Assembly (NCBI GenBank): GCA_030268105.1
Contig: BSDZ01000017.1
Span: 1,054,001 to 1,118,000, forward strand
Direction of reading: 5' to 3'
DNA from: Volvox africanus
Taxonomy: Eukaryota; Chlorophyta; Chlorophyceae; Chlamydomonadales; Volvocaceae
Length of the DNA stretch: 64,000 bases
Made by a program: the position numbers and the translations under genes. The notes beneath the pieces were generated by a model that saw nothing but the letters and a program-made list of their open reading frames with translations, did not search any database and had not been told where the DNA came from. Positions 1-13,600 of this stretch are shown piece by piece (position 1 is the first letter of the stretch; each line of letters starts with the position of its first letter).

Positions 1-797
1 CCTCCCTCACTGAGTAGGGTAGGGTCTCTGAGGACGGTCAAACTACCTCACTTGGGGAGTAAGGTATTTAAAACTTGACCACGAACAGGAAAATGTATTC
101 GTGTGCTGCTTGTACTCTTGAGTTCCTGGCGTGAACTGATTCCGTGTCCTCCATGATGCCCCCGTGTTCCCCTTGGCAGTTCTGGCGCGGATACTGAGGT
201 TACCCAACCTATGCTTTTCAGCTGTTCGGCTTATTTGTTATATTTCTTTGGGCTTGCAACTGGTGCCTCTGCTGCACGGGCATGTAGAATGCGGCTTGTG
301 GGGCTCAAGCGGATGATATAGGTGATGGGAACCGTAGGTGGTAGTGAACTTGTTAGGAAAGGAAAGATGTGGCAACTCGCTTTGTGAGCTGGCGGGAGAG
401 GTCTTCACGCTATTGCCAGCTCATTGTTTTCCGGGCGTCGGTCAAGTTGCCGTCGTGGTATACCCTCACTGGGGACTTGGAAAGTTCACCTGTGTGATCC
501 GGCTGGTTCGTATCCTTTATGTGGGCACGTCTGAAGAGTCAGGTCTGACATATGCGTTCTGCGATCGATGGGAACGTACGTCGACTGTACCAGTCAATCA
601 ACGGTCGCAGCAGCTGCTCAGTGCATTTTGCTTGGTCGCATACCCCGCATGCAAAATAAGAACAACCAGCAATCCTACATATTTCAGACGATAATTATCG
701 CTCCTGTTGCCTCCTCCCTCTGAGTTTAGGGGCATCAACTATCAGTCATCAACCGTTCAATTGCACTTTCAATGCGAAGTTCATAAATTTAGCTGTG

Positions 798-3700
798 ATG
801 ACCAAGAAGAGACGGGCACCGCTAAGGCTATCGCCAGCCGACGCATATGACGCAGATGCTGACAAGGGACGCGAGGCCGGACCCCGGGCAGCTCCAAACA
901 CAAATTTCCTTGGTCGTCTCGTACGTGGTGTTGCAACGGGAAACCAACGACGGATTAATGCAACCACGAGCGGAGCTGCGAACATGGTGCGGCAACTTTG
1001 CAGATGAGCCAAATGTGCTCATACTACACAAACATTCCAATTCTTTTATATACAGTTATAATTTTGGACAAAATATTTGATTATTGTAGCCCTCGACCTC
1101 CCCCACCTGTCAACAAGTAGCTACCCGTAACTCCACTCAACCTTATCAGTTTTCCCGATAACTCCGAAGCGATCTTTTGATCATGGTTGAAATAATCCAA
1201 CTAAACGTATTGCCTCTGCTATGCTAGGGGCAACTAACCACTGCGGACACAAGGACACGGCCCAGGGCCAATCCTCTATGCAGCCTTATTTAGCATGCGC
1301 TCAAGAGTACCGTGCTCTGCTTCCCTTAACAACACTGCTGCTCCGTCTGCCCTCTCCCTGCAACCCGCCTGTCTACATCCTCCGGAACACACACACGGGC
1401 AGTCCATAGGCGCCACTGGGGCCGCAAGTCTTCGCTTACAGTTACACCAGGCTCGCTCCGCACGCTTCCAGACATTGCGCCGCGTGGTACTATCCAGCGC
1501 GGAGAAGCAGCGGCTAACACTATGTACGGCACTTCTTGCTGAGGTACGACGTGACGGTGCAAGGTGGGACGTCCGCCTCGGACTTATGCTTGCATATCCA
1601 GGCATACGATGGGTGGTTCCTCATCGCTCAAGGCGTTGAGTATCTGCCTCTGTAACCGACCTATGCAGGTGGCGCAGGGCTTCGGCTTCCGGCTGACAGT
1701 ACGCCAACCAGACGGCCACGAGGTCAGCGCACGGCAGGCTATGGAAGCCGCAGTGCAGCTGCACTCCCAGCCTTTCGAACAGGAAGATCACGAACCAGGT
1801 GTTTCCGTCATGGACGCCGATGCTGGCCTGCAGGCTGGAGACGGTCGTGGGGGCGACGGTGCTACAGGAGGAGGAGGTGTTGGTGGGGCCCTTGCCCCCG
1901 ACACGGTCGATGTGTTGGCGCCGCTAAGTGTGGAGCTGGGCTTGGGGCTGGAACCGGGCGACAAGGCGCTATCCAGACCGTCGAGAGAGCCACTCAAGTC
2001 TCTAGTCGGGGCTGGCCTGGCGACACGCCTTCCAAGCTCGCCGGTGAGCGAGACAGCATGCGCTTATCGGTGGACTAGACACCAATCATTCGTGGCAATA
2101 CACTCTGATTCGAAAGGGATCCCAAGGATCATTCGAATTGTGCCATGTGCTCAAAATCTGAGCCGTAAGGACGCCAAGAGATGCCAGAATCCCCAGAAGC
2201 TCGGCCTCCAAGCTTGCTAACGACACACTGGACCCCCCATCCAGCAATCCAAGGTCCCGTCACGGTTATAATATGCGGGAAAACATGTATGTTCTCCACA
2301 TTCGGCGTGGGCTTCTCTCGGGATGTAGTCATACGAAGTACGGGATTCGTCGGAAGTTAACGCTAGACACCAAAACTATTGGACCGGTCCGGTGGAATCT
2401 TTTTAAGTTCTTTTTTCTTTTAAGTTTAGCTTTGACACATGATGACCAAGAAAACAATTTCTAATGCCATTGAATCTGTTTACCGTTATTATGGTGCCCT
2501 GGTCTGCCCTCGCAACACAGAGCGGGTTACGACCAGCGCGAGGTAGCCTCGCTGCGCTACTATCAGGCCGCTTGATGTCGACGGCGCTTACCAGCATGGG
2601 GCTATTGGATACCAGGAAGGTGGTGGCGGCACAAGCGGTGCAGGCGGCCAAGCGGAGGTGCGTCTAGAGTTAAATAATTCCAGCAACATGGAGACGGGTG
2701 CGTGGTGTTGCGGGATGAGGAATATGGGATATCGTTGCTCTTCATAGTATCCCAAGGGGGAAATCCCTATCCCTGCGCCATTATCTGATATGTCATTTGC
2801 TGAAATCATGTGATGTGGTGTGATGGGATCACCATCATCACCGACACTTTTGATCCGCTCAGAGCACTGACGCGGGCTGCGTCGAACTCAGCCGCTGACG
2901 AGGCATGCACTGCCGCGATGAATGCGGCGCGGGTTCCACCTCACGGTCGCGCTGTGAACCCGGCGGGCGACGGAATGGGCTTGGAGTCCGTGGCTCCCGG
3001 CAGCGACGCAAAAATCCAACCCGTGCCGGTTCCTGCCAGCACTGCGGCGGTGAGCAGCGGCAGCAGCCGGCGCATTGTCTGGAATCCGGACAAGCTGCCG
3101 AAGATGGCGGCCGCTGGGACCACTCAACTGTATGGTAACACGGCCATAATAGAGGGGCAGCAGGATCCAGTACCTGCGGCCCCGCCCGCAAAGCGCGCAC
3201 GCACGTCGGTGGCCGCTGTGGCGACTTCACACGGTGCCGCCGCCGAGAGCGTTGAGGTCAATGGCGGCGGCTTTGTTGCGAGGGCCTCTGTTGGTCGGGC
3301 GGTCGATCATGTAGCGGCAGCGACGACGCCAGCGGCTGCTGCTGCTGCGGACGATACGGCCAGGGAGGGCGAGGCTGCTGAGAAACGTGTGGGTTTGCAG
3401 GCTGTAGCCCACGGCGAAGCGGGACTGAGTGCGGCTAGTAGGGACGTGGAAAATTTGGGACTAAGCGAAAGCGAGCAAGGTTTAACAGGGCAGGATCGAG
3501 AGCAGCAACAAACGGCCAACCCGGGTGGCGGCAGTGCGGCAGGCGCCGTTGAGCGAGCGGCAGATGGTCTGGCGACGACTCCTATCACAAGTGGCATCGG
3601 CGGCAGCCACGAGGATGTTGATGGGGATAGTTACACGGGGGGCCCCCAGCGTCGGAGTCGTACCAGCAGCGCGGAGGCCTCGGACGCACTGGTGACTGTG

Positions 3701-4222
3701 CGCGAGAGCCGTTCAAAACCAAAGCAGGTAGATGGCTCGGCTGCAGCCGCGGCCCAAGATTCCCGCCCGGTTCGGTCCAGCATGGTCAACGAAGTCGCCC
3801 TGGCGGGCCCAGCGGCGCTGGCTGGTAGTGCCGCTGCCAGCGGGCCCGGCCGACCGCGCGCTCCTATTCACACGGCTTCCATTGCCGCTGTCGCTGTGGG
3901 CCTGACGTCCCGGACTGGCAGCGGTGCAGCCGCGACAACAGCGGTATCACCACTGGGCGACACCGAAATGGAAGACGACCCGAACAGCACGGCAGCTACC
4001 GCCGCAAGTAATGGCGAGGATGATGAGGGGCTGGGGGCAGAGCTGGCGCCAGCGACGGGTCCGGATGCCAGTACACCAGCTGTGGGAGCACGACGAGCGG
4101 CAGGTACTGGCAGCCCCGGCGAGGCCAGCGGGAAGAAGGTGGCCTCCGGAGCTCCGGCCGACCCCGCAAGAAAGCTGTTTGGCGCGGCCATGCGCCAGCT
4201 GAAGCAGCGGAGCCAGAGTTAA
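798..4222 (+). CDS. Ala-rich, largely disordered protein of unknown function (5 exons)
   Basis: Five exons join in phase: 798-986, 1442-1543, 1669-2043, 2521-2657 and 2863-4222 (stop TAA), giving about 720 residues. I do not recognise the protein. The N-terminus is basic (MTKKRRAP) and has a segment NTNFLGRLVRGVATGNQRR. Exon 2 is helical and basic (SARFQTLRRVVLSSAEKQR). Exon 3 has a compact start (VAQGFGFRLTVRQPDG), then a Gly/Ala linker. The last 450 residues are Ala/Gly/Ser/Thr-rich and look disordered, with a possible nuclear-localisation patch (PAKRARTS) and a basic amphipathic end (ARKLFGAAMRQLKQRSQS). A nuclear role is an inference from basic patches only. Exons 2 to 5 are supported by matching phases 0, 0, 0 and 2. 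Joining the 798-986 exon is less certain, because its open frame also reaches a stop at 1005-1007. Confidence 0.55.
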
Positions 4223-6055
4223 TTGTTAAGGGATGCGGCACCACGTTGTAGTCGGTTGAATGGCCGTAACTAATTCGAATGATTGTTGGACAGACTGTCA
4301 GAACGATGTCAGGTGGGTCGGCGGCAGATACAGGCGGTGGAGGAAATGTATAGTGCGTGGGCGGTATAGAGGTGGGCACGCTGATGTTCCGAATCACGGA
4401 AAGTGAGGATTCGCAATGGGTTCTTGGTACAATATGAACTGCTGCTAGTATAACTCCTGCAGTGATAGCCTGGCGTTTACGTGGGCACCACATAGTCAAG
4501 AACTACAAGCATAGCTCCCCGGGACTTTAGCACTTAGGTCTGTGTAGTAGCACTGGGCGGTGGATTGGGACGCGAAGTACGGTCAAGCAAGATGGGGCAA
4601 GAAAATATGTTGAGATTGAGAACGTCTTGCCGTGCTATGGGCAGCTGATTGGAGGATGCCGACAGCAGCGACAAGCCGGGTGGTGCTGGAACATGTACCG
4701 CGCGTGGTGTTGAAGCCATAAGCCTTAACGGCCCTACGTCAAAGCTGAATATACGGACTCTTGGCCCTAGAACATGTTGTTTAAACCTCCAGGGTATGTA
4801 CATAAATAGGGTCCTGGTGGCGTTAGTTACGGAAGGATGGATTTGTGCGTGCTTCGTGTGTTCGTACTGATCAGGGTATTACACCTTGTCCGTCAGGTCA
4901 GCACAAGAAAATAATGCGTCGCAATCTAGTGCTGTCTTTAACCATGCGACTTGGTGTCCTGCCTGGGGTCCATTGGAGCTAACTAGGAGGGCTCCCAGCT
5001 GCATCTTATACGCGTACGGTCGCCGGCAGTAATAAGCCGTAGCTGTAAGGAGCGGCGGCATGCTTAAGAAGCAGCAGCAGTGGAAGCTGCGGCGGCGCCA
5101 GTGGGTGGGATGCAAGCATTAGCCGATGGGAAGCATCACGTTCCAGGATGCAGCTGGCAAGCCGGCATGGGTGGATGTACGGTCATGCGCACGGGGCGCT
5201 TACGCGGATTGGAGCGGCGCGTATATACCTTCCCCAAGCTGAAGGTACGATTGGAAAATGACATGGTCGTAGTTCGAAGGGCCCTGCCCAACGCCGTTGT
5301 AGCCCGGCCGTTGGTAAATGCGTAGGAGATCCAACAGATCTGCAGGACTTCGGCCGCCGGGATTTCAGCCGGCCGTATCATCGTCCATGCTCACGTCCAA
5401 ACCCATCATAGCCACACTATTTGGGTTACTGTACACGCCTCAACGGGCGCAATATTCTAGTGCGACAATTTATAGGTGACGCAACCCCACAGCGGCTGCG
5501 GTGCGAGCCGCTGCCTCAATGCGGTGCGGGAGCTCGGAAGGCAGAGAGGCCGGAGAGATGCATTGATCACTTAGCGGGCGCCATCTAGCCGAATAAGCAT
5601 ATAATAAGTAATCAACAAATGAGTTCATTCCTCCTAAGGAGTAATCGCATCGGGTATGTTTGGCTTTGCTCTCGTCCTTCTAAAAGAGGAGGGAAGCTCT
5701 TCCCTGGAATCAGGTGCTCTTAGTGCAGCAGCCCGGCAATGTCAAACAGTACGCTGATCTGCACGATGAGAGCGCTACGCTATCTTTGCACCTTCCAGCT
5801 GTTCGACATGAGGGTGATCCCTTGCTCGGCAGTGCATTTTATACAGGCATCTGCCAGTACTGCGGTCAAAGTAATTCATGTTTGGATTTTAGTGTTTAGG
5901 CTGATAGCTCCCAACTGTTTTGGTTTCCCGACAGTCACCCCCGCGCGGTTGCCCTGGAGCCAACTGCTGCCGATGCCAAAGGCCCTGCCCCCACACATAA
6001 TTCCCTCTTTTCCTGCACTTGCCCTTGCCCTGCCGTTTGCAAGATACTTAGCACG
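4223..6055. other. Intergenic, no supported gene
   Basis: I find no exon with convincing codon character or splice context on either strand. The right end is pyrimidine-rich before the RPL35 start and probably holds its promoter and 5' leader. Short open frames here (for example 5080-5325 and 5739-6182) show no family resemblance. Confidence 0.5.
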
Positions 6056-8517
6056 ATGGGTAGGTTTACATGTGTGCATTTGGCTTGGGGCCGACTGGCC
6101 GACATTTCGAGGCATATCGGTGTTCGGCAGCAGTTTAACACCGTTGCCCTACGATTGGATGTTTAAGGCTCATTTCACCTGAATGTTTCTAGGACTTGTG
6201 GTTCGTTTCTTAGGGACCTGTTCAGAAACTTTCTATCAATCGCTTTAGGCCGCACAAGTATAAATATAATTTGCGATGAAAGCGAATTAGCAAACTGATA
6301 ATTTTTGTAATTGCGGCCTTGCGATTGCCGCCCCGCCGCCGCTGTGATTCTGGACTTGCAGCCAAGGTCAAGATGCACGAGCTCAGGACCAAGAGCAAGC
6401 AGGAGCTGGTTAGTCAGCTCAAGGACTTGAAGAGCGAGCTTAGTGCTCTGCGCGTCGCTAAGGTGCGCCATCTACATTTGTCGGGCAACATTTTAGTCGA
6501 TACTATCAATGCCTGTTGGTGATCGGTAGTTTAACTTCAGCGGAGAGCACATAATGGCTGTTGAAATGACTCGCAACGCCGCCAAGCGTTTGATGTGGCA
6601 AATACCCGTGCCCGCAGTAACCCGATATTGTCCCGTCGTAGTCGTGCTGACTGCTTCTTACTTCCCGTAGGTCACTGGCGGCGCCCCCAACAAGCTTTCG
6701 AAGATTAAGCTGGTCCGCAAGTCTATCGCTCGGGTGCTAACTGTGTACAAGCAGAGCCAGCGTACTGCCGTGCGGAACACTATCAACGAGGAGAATGCGA
6801 AGAAGAAGGGGCGGGTGAGCATGGCGAGGATACGGGAAACGGATTTTTGGGTGCTCGGAGGGTAGCGTGTAGGGTACCATCACTTTTATTTTATAGTTCA
6901 CAGGACAGGAATGGATTTACGGAGTCATGCCCTCTACCTCGTGCTGCCATAAAGATAGCCGCATATGAGGCAGGTGGAAGCTGCGCTTGACAATTGGAGC
7001 TGAAGAAGACGATCGGGCATCCAACAGGTGGCAGCGCCGGATTATAACAATACGGGAGTGCCACCCCTGCGCCATAGCGATCGTTCCACAGCTGGGCTGG
7101 AAGAGATTTAACAGAGCTGGCCGTGGCATTGTGGTTCGGGTAAAACTCAGCTAGTTGCAATTTGTGAATAATCAACCCGTCGGTCCTATGCAAATTCCGA
7201 AACGGCCGTTGTTGCACTCTGGCCGCATTCTCGAAGGAGGAAGTAGCAGTGTTGTCCATTCTTCAGGCGGCCATTGCCTGAAAGAGGAGCAGAATGCAAT
7301 ATCGAGAACAGTTCAGTGGAGTTTCAGCTGCAGCGGTAGGATTGATCATACGTACGAAGGAGCCACTCAACAGCAGAGCAATCTTATGCTTAGGGCCCGG
7401 CTCAAGTTGTGCTGGTGCAGGTTACAGTGCTCGCGCTTTTTAATAAGAATGACTGCTCTATATGGAACTATCAGTGTCATGTATCCTAACGTTGCTTCAA
7501 GCAGTCACGGCTTGGGCGGGTTCCTCCATCTGCTTCCTCGGCTGCAGCTGTGGATTCTCTCAGCTGGTGCTGTCGCATTATCTGGGACACTTAAGCGCTA
7601 GCCACAAGTGCTAGTTACATAGGGACTTGTGTCAGGTATAGCACAAGTTGTTCCTCCATGCGAAGGACCTTCCGGAGTCTGTCAAACACACTATCCTTGC
7701 AGTCGTTTTTATCGCTTGATCCAAGCTGCCCTTGCGTCAGCACGCAGGGCCGTTGTGCGCATTCAGTTCTTTGTTCGGGTCCTTGACAGGGACTTACTCA
7801 TGGCGCAAATACAAGCTTTGTGTTGCTTTGTTCCTGCAGAAGTTCTTGCCTCTGGACCTGCGTGCCAAGAAGACCCGCGCCATGCGCCGGGCTTTGACGA
7901 AGGAGCAGGTAAGCTGATGCTGTGAAGGGGCCCGGTGCGGGTATAATAGGGTAGTCCAGTGATAGGCGCGCGGATGGGACTGTGACTACGAACCAGGGCA
8001 AGGGACTATAGAGTCTGGACCCAAGAATGCGACCCACGAAAGTAATTTTGATACCATGATTACTCTGGAGCACGTAAACTGTATGTAACCGCGCGATGGT
8101 AAGGTCCGTTTGTCAGGCGTGTGGACATTGGATTGTTTTTGTAAGCCTGGATACACTCCGCGATTTCAAAATGACTGGCGATGCATGGCGATTCAGCATT
8201 CAAGATCGGGGTTCAACATCACAATGGGGCGCTTAGGGACCTTCTGGAGTAGCAAAGTTGAAAGCTGCACGGGGCGCTGCGGGCTGTGCCTTACAAGCTG
8301 TGTACAAATAAATCTACTAGGTGTGCCATTGCAATGTCTGATCTCTCTTCATGACTCATTGAAGCTCCGCATCTGATAATGCTTCGCATATCCTGCTTTT
8401 TGCGAGCTTTTTGTATTGCCCTACCACACCGCCAATCTGTAGGCAAACAAGAAGCTGCTCAAGGAGGAGAAGCGCGCCAAGGCGTTCCCTGCACGCAAGT
8501 ACGCGCTCAAGGCATGA
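6056..8517 (+). CDS. RPL35: 60S ribosomal protein L35 (uL29)
   Basis: Cytosolic large-subunit protein uL29, which sits near the polypeptide exit tunnel. Exons: 6056-6059, 6362-6462, 6671-6814, 7840-7908 and 8443-8517 (stop TGA); 130 residues against about 123 in animals. Diagnostic stretches are [70 protein letters not shown] and the C-terminus [10 protein letters not shown]. Junctions after exons 2 to 4 are phase 0. The first coding exon is only ATGG: exon 2 opens after an AG with CC AAG GTC AAG ATG, so a donor after ATGG restores the expected start [12 protein letters not shown]. The ATGG|GTAGGT at 6056 fits. Starting at the internal ATG (6373) would lose four conserved N-terminal residues. 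Identity is certain; the 4-nt exon is inferred. Confidence 0.95.
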
Positions 8518-8546
8518 GAGTGCCGACGACAGCGCCGGCTGCAGCA

Positions 8547-8551
8547 TGTAA
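8547..8551 (+). terminator. TGTAA poly(A) signal of RPL35
   Basis: TGTAA lies 30 nt after the RPL35 stop. It is the usual chlorophyte polyadenylation signal, and the short 3' UTR is typical of ribosomal-protein genes. Confidence 0.7.
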
Positions 8552-10656
8552 CACTTGTGCAGTGAACTATCCGTGCTTTCAAGTTGAGCCTGACATGCAA
8601 AAGTGCATTTGTTCCGGCAGAGGTGTTATGGACCAGAAACACAGGTTTCAGGCTAAAGGGTCTTCTGGATATGAGTAGACTGTGCATGTATAATGGAGAT
8701 CAAACACACTTTCCCGTTGATGTGGTTGACAGAAACGATCCAGAGTGTCAGCTAAAACAGATAGTCTGGCGCTTACCGTGCATGTGCCCCGTTACCAAGG
8801 AGTGAAGCTGACTGGAGAATGAGGATTGTTGCAGCTATCAGACTTTTACACGTGTTGATGTATGTTGGGAGTCACAGGCAGTTGCATATCTCTCGACTAA
8901 CGAAGCCCATAGAAGTTAACTTTCTCAGCAATCGATTAAGGGGATGGATGATGGAGGCTAAGAACGCTTACCATGATATATTAGCGTGTCCTCCACCCCA
9001 CCGCCCTGCTACGTTATGGTATTGGCCGCCTTTGATTGTGGTCCCAGAGTCAACCCGTGTCCCAAAAATGAGTCGAAGATGTGCTATCCAGGGGCTGAAC
9101 CCTGCCTGCGGGTGCTCCCGACTGCGTGCTCTCTATCACATACGCAATCATTAATCGTCCAAGCAGTAATACCAATACCAGTAATGCCTAATAGTCAACT
9201 TCAATCTGGACAACTGGACTGCTGATCGACCTGATTCTGTGTTCTACATCGTTCTGTGGCCAGCGGCTTTTCACACGGCTATACTTCCTCCACCGCATAC
9301 ACACTAGTTTAGCAGTGCCCCGAGATGACCTAAATGCCAACCAATGTCGACGACATAAGAACAATTAGGCAAACGCATCGCACGCTGAGCGTAAGACACC
9401 CCTGCGGCCACACCTGAGTGCTCAGCTGGGCCGGATGGATCGGTGGTAGCATCTGACTGCCGAGGCCGCAAGCCACAGCTGCATGGTTTCTACCGTCTTA
9501 ACTAGTATCGTTACGTCTTACATAACTTTCCGTCCAGGGCCAAGCCTCATAATGCACCGAAATGCCTCCCGAGTGGCCTCCGTGGGGTGTAGTAAGCGCT
9601 GTAGGCCCGACCGCACAAGCGGCCGCACTGCACATTTCCGCAAGACACCACCTCAGGTAAACCGTGTCCATCGGCCGCATAAACATTCACAAGCCGTTGC
9701 GTGTCAAGCAGACGGCCACAACGTAAGTGGGGAGAGGATGCACAACGAGTGCACAAATCCGTCAACTACCCAAATGAATGTGCCATGCCGCATGCAGCCC
9801 GACTTCAAAGGCATATTGCATCCTGCATGAAGCTCAGTGCTAATCGCAGTCCCGTTCCGAACTTCGACAACACCGCCATCAGTGTCCATTCTCATGCTGC
9901 ATTCTCACATTTTCACATTACAGTTAAAAATGAACAGTCTGCCCCCACTTTGAAACTCCACACACACTTCGCCACAGAAATGTGTGTGAGAATGTCAAAC
10001 ACATCCGAAGGTCATCCTGCAATTCGTCGCTCCAACAGCAACTACGCCTCTATATTGGCGCGAAGCCTCGCCCAAGAGGATTTAGTCGAGTCGTATATGG
10101 CAGGACCATATGTCACCCTGCATATGGGATGGCCTCCCCATATGCCTCCCCCCTCCCTCCCTCCGCTCGTCCCTCCCTCGTTCTGCCCCTAGCGCCAATC
10201 CTAGTCCTGTAAGTGAAGAAGCCTTGCCACGTCCTCCATTCAAGGTGAATGTTTAGCACATGTGTACACCAAGGCCCGGCAGGATATTTCCGCACTTCCC
10301 CCATCCGAGAGCACAAACAAACACGCAAAGCAGTAAATCCAGCCCACATACTTCGAGCCAACGCCGACACAATGCGAAGGAAGACACATCATTTTCCACA
10401 CATCATCCGGAGCATCCACAATGCAAAGCAAGAATGCGAAGCTGCTCATTCAAATGTAACGGTATACCCCACCGTATTCCCAGGTGCCCCAAATAAAGGT
10501 CAGGATGTGGCGCTTACCTGGACATGTTCGCTAGAACGAAACGAATCACTATTGGAGTCGAATCATCTAGCTATTTATGGTGCATACTAACTGTTTGATG
10601 AAAGGCGCCTCCACGGCGGGCCCCGCGTCGGCAGCCTGTTGTGACATCCCTGTTCG
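8552..10656. other. Intergenic between convergent genes, no supported gene
   Basis: RPL35 (+) and the EF-hand gene (-) converge here. A 163-codon open frame at 9701-10192 begins with GTG and has a His/Ser/Thr/Pro composition with no family resemblance or splice context; I do not call it a gene. AC-rich tracts dominate 9.7-10.5 kb. Confidence 0.45.
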
Positions 10657-13600
10657 TTAGGTGCCCTCCGAACTGGAACCGGGGTCCAAGGCCGACGGCG
10701 CTCTGAGCCCCTGGCCAAGCGGATCCGCATCGGCAGCGACCCCAGGACCAGATCCGGGAAGCGGTTCTCCATCAGATCTGCCGTATGTAAACGACGAAGA
10801 TCAGTTACCCGTTGGCCGGGAGGACAAGTGAGCGGCGGCGCTCGATGGCACTGGTACAGCTTTTGAAACGTCGCAGTCAAATGGGCCCACATAAGTGATG
10901 CATTGGCGCGGCAAGGCATAGCAGGCTAACCATGCCGTGCAAAACAAAAAATAAAAAACAGCAAAGCTCACCCTGTTTCTATGAAGCCCGCCTCCTGAGG
11001 GGGCTTTGCGACCCTCTTTCCCACCTCTGCCTCAGCCGCACCTTGCCAATCCACCGGATGGCTCTGACGTAGAAGTCTGAAGGAGACCTGAGCCAGAAAA
11101 CGGTTGCGACATCGTTGATTGCTGAACCAGCCGCCGGGAGTTGGGACGTGGCAGCGTCGAGGACGCGTCAGGTTGAAGCAGCGGCTCCGGTGGCGCGGCC
11201 GGCGGCGGTGGCGACACACCCGCTTTTAACGATGCCTGGCGTCGCGTGGGAAACGTCGGCAGTGGCATCGACGAAACTGACCTCTGTGTCCGTTCCGCCA
11301 GGCAATTTCTTGGCGCCCCGTCGCCGCTAGCAGCCGTGCGCCCAACACCTTCACCGCCAACAGCCGTGGCGTAGGCAAAGGGTGACACCATAGCTGCAGC
11401 ACCTTCCCCAGTAATTCCCCGATCTGACGCGGACGGCACGTGGAGGAGTTGCGGCTCGCTGATCGACTGGCTCGGTCCGGCCCCATCAATGCTGCTGCTG
11501 AGAATGACAACAGGAGTAAGGTAGCGGCGGGTTAAGCAGACCTGGAAAGAAGTAAACTGTACTCGGGACTCCCCGCGTCCATTGAGCTAAGTGCCTCTTT
11601 GAAATGCTACTTGGGAAAAGTGTTGGGGCGCAATAAAACTCGCACCTCGGGCTGAGCTTTCGTTGGTGATGGCTTATATGTATCAGACCTACGGCGAGCC
11701 TGAGGCGATGGTGGCCCAGCAACCAACCGCCCACATGCCATGGCGTACTGCGGCCCAGCAGCGCTTTAAGCAACAACGCGAGGAACAGTTTTAAATTGGT
11801 CCGCATATCATTTGTGCACGGGTTTCATTTGGATTTTTCCCCGAAGCTAGCCCCCGGGGGAGGGAGAGAGCCTGACGCACCTGGAGGTTGCTGTCAACCC
11901 TGCGCTCTCAGACGGGCCTTCCTTCCGTTGCTGCTGCAGCTGCTCCTCCCCCTTGCCGCGGTTAGACAGGTCGGGCGCTTGGGTCTTCAGCATGGCCAGG
12001 AACTCCGTGTACTGCATATTAGTGGGGCCGTTTGAGAGGTGGATTAAGCAAGATGCAAGTCGAACCGGGCAGATCAAGCTGAGGGATGCACGTCTCTCGG
12101 AGCTCCCAGAGCTGGTGTGCCCAGGGCGTGGAGAAGCCGCACGGGAACTTACCAGCAGCAGTATACCGTTCCCACTCGGACCATAGATCGTGTTTGGGAC
12201 TGGAATGAAGGCGAAGATGATGCATTAACATGTGTGTGAACAAATAGATAAATAGATGATTATTTATGTATATTTGTATATGTATGGCAAAAATATATGA
12301 CATAACATCGGCATCCGTTAATTCAGGCAATCCGGCATTGCAAGGACACACGGAGTTGGGGACGGCTCACCCCGACTGCACCGTCATTGTTGACATCCAA
12401 AATCTCCATGAAGGCGTTAATTTCTTCATCAGTCAGCAAGTCGCCCAGCTCGTGCATGGTAGTGCGCAACTCCTTTTGAGTCATTAGGGACAGGGAACGT
12501 AAGAAAACATTCGGGTGGAGCCGTCCCGGTTACAGGAACAGCCAACCAGCAAGCGGTGTATGGAGGGTCACATAAAAAAGCAAACGGAAGGGTGCCCATG
12601 GCATTTAAGGAGAAGACAGGCAGGATTTGATCCACTAAGGTTTGATGGAAGGTTATAATGTGTTTCAGGCCAGGGGAACAGAAGCCGGACACCGATGCAA
12701 GATTGCGGGGTGGACATTGCCACTAATAAAAAGACATCAGAGGACCCAACAAGCGGCGAAGTGCGCGGAGTGACGGAACGAAGGGCCCAGTACAGCCAGT
12801 CCGTTTTCGCACATCATCTCTGAACGACTCCGGAGTCCGGACTCGGGGCAACTGCTTGCCTGCACGCTGATTTCCCCGTTCCCGTCCTTGTCGAAGAACT
12901 GGAAGGCGCGCTTTAGCATCTCGTCCTCGTCAGTTAGGTCCTGAAGCATTGAATACCTGCGTGTTGCCGAGCAGCGGAACAAGGACAAAGCAGGAAACGT
13001 GTGGAGCGCGAGCGTGGGTTTGCTGCGTGTTTCCCTGGCCTGGCTTTCTAAGGCATGCTGCGAGTTAGCTGTGCGTTCTGGGTTCTGCACACGGTTCCAT
13101 GCAAAACGCTTGCATGTGGCGTGTCCAGCATGCACAAATTATTTCTTGCCGGCGATCCCATAATATGAAGATCGGACGACACACCTTAGGCATGTGTAGG
13201 ATAGCTTGAACGTGTGCTGTCTTTCCAGGCAGGCAGCCGCGAACAAACCACCGCCACAGATGAAAGCGGGCAGTGTCAGACACAGTGTCCTGGCAGAGAC
13301 CTACCACGTGCGCAAATACCCCGAAAGCACATTCCAAAGTAAAGAATACACACTATGTGTGAATCTTCAACTTTTGGCATGCGGCCATGTGGCAGTATGC
13401 CAGCCAATCAATTGCAAGCCCTCATCGGTTTGTCCCCTGATGCCCCACAACCATGACCATGAATTGCGGAGCCCTCCCTTGACCAGAGGCCGGCAACCGC
13501 CTTCCCCAAGCCCAGACATGTGATGATGTGTAACGCCTTTTGCTCGGTTGACAGGGGGGTCAGACTGCGCCAATGTCAGGATCCTGGGGACCAGCTGACA

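Noticed and set aside
9701..10192. 163-codon plus-strand open frame
   Set aside because: Begins with GTG, has non-coding-like composition (His/Ser/Pro), no splice context and no family resemblance.
10661..10831. Plus-strand frame VPSELEPGSKADGALS ending at a stop
   Set aside because: The minus-strand reading fits the EF-hand gene exactly in phase and ends at a proper stop, so the plus-strand frame is its complement.
12019..12351. Minus-strand frame containing WSEWERYTAAG as an EF-hand exon
   Set aside because: The phase does not fit; the exon 11899-12011 (YTEFLAML) completes the EF loop correctly in phase 0.
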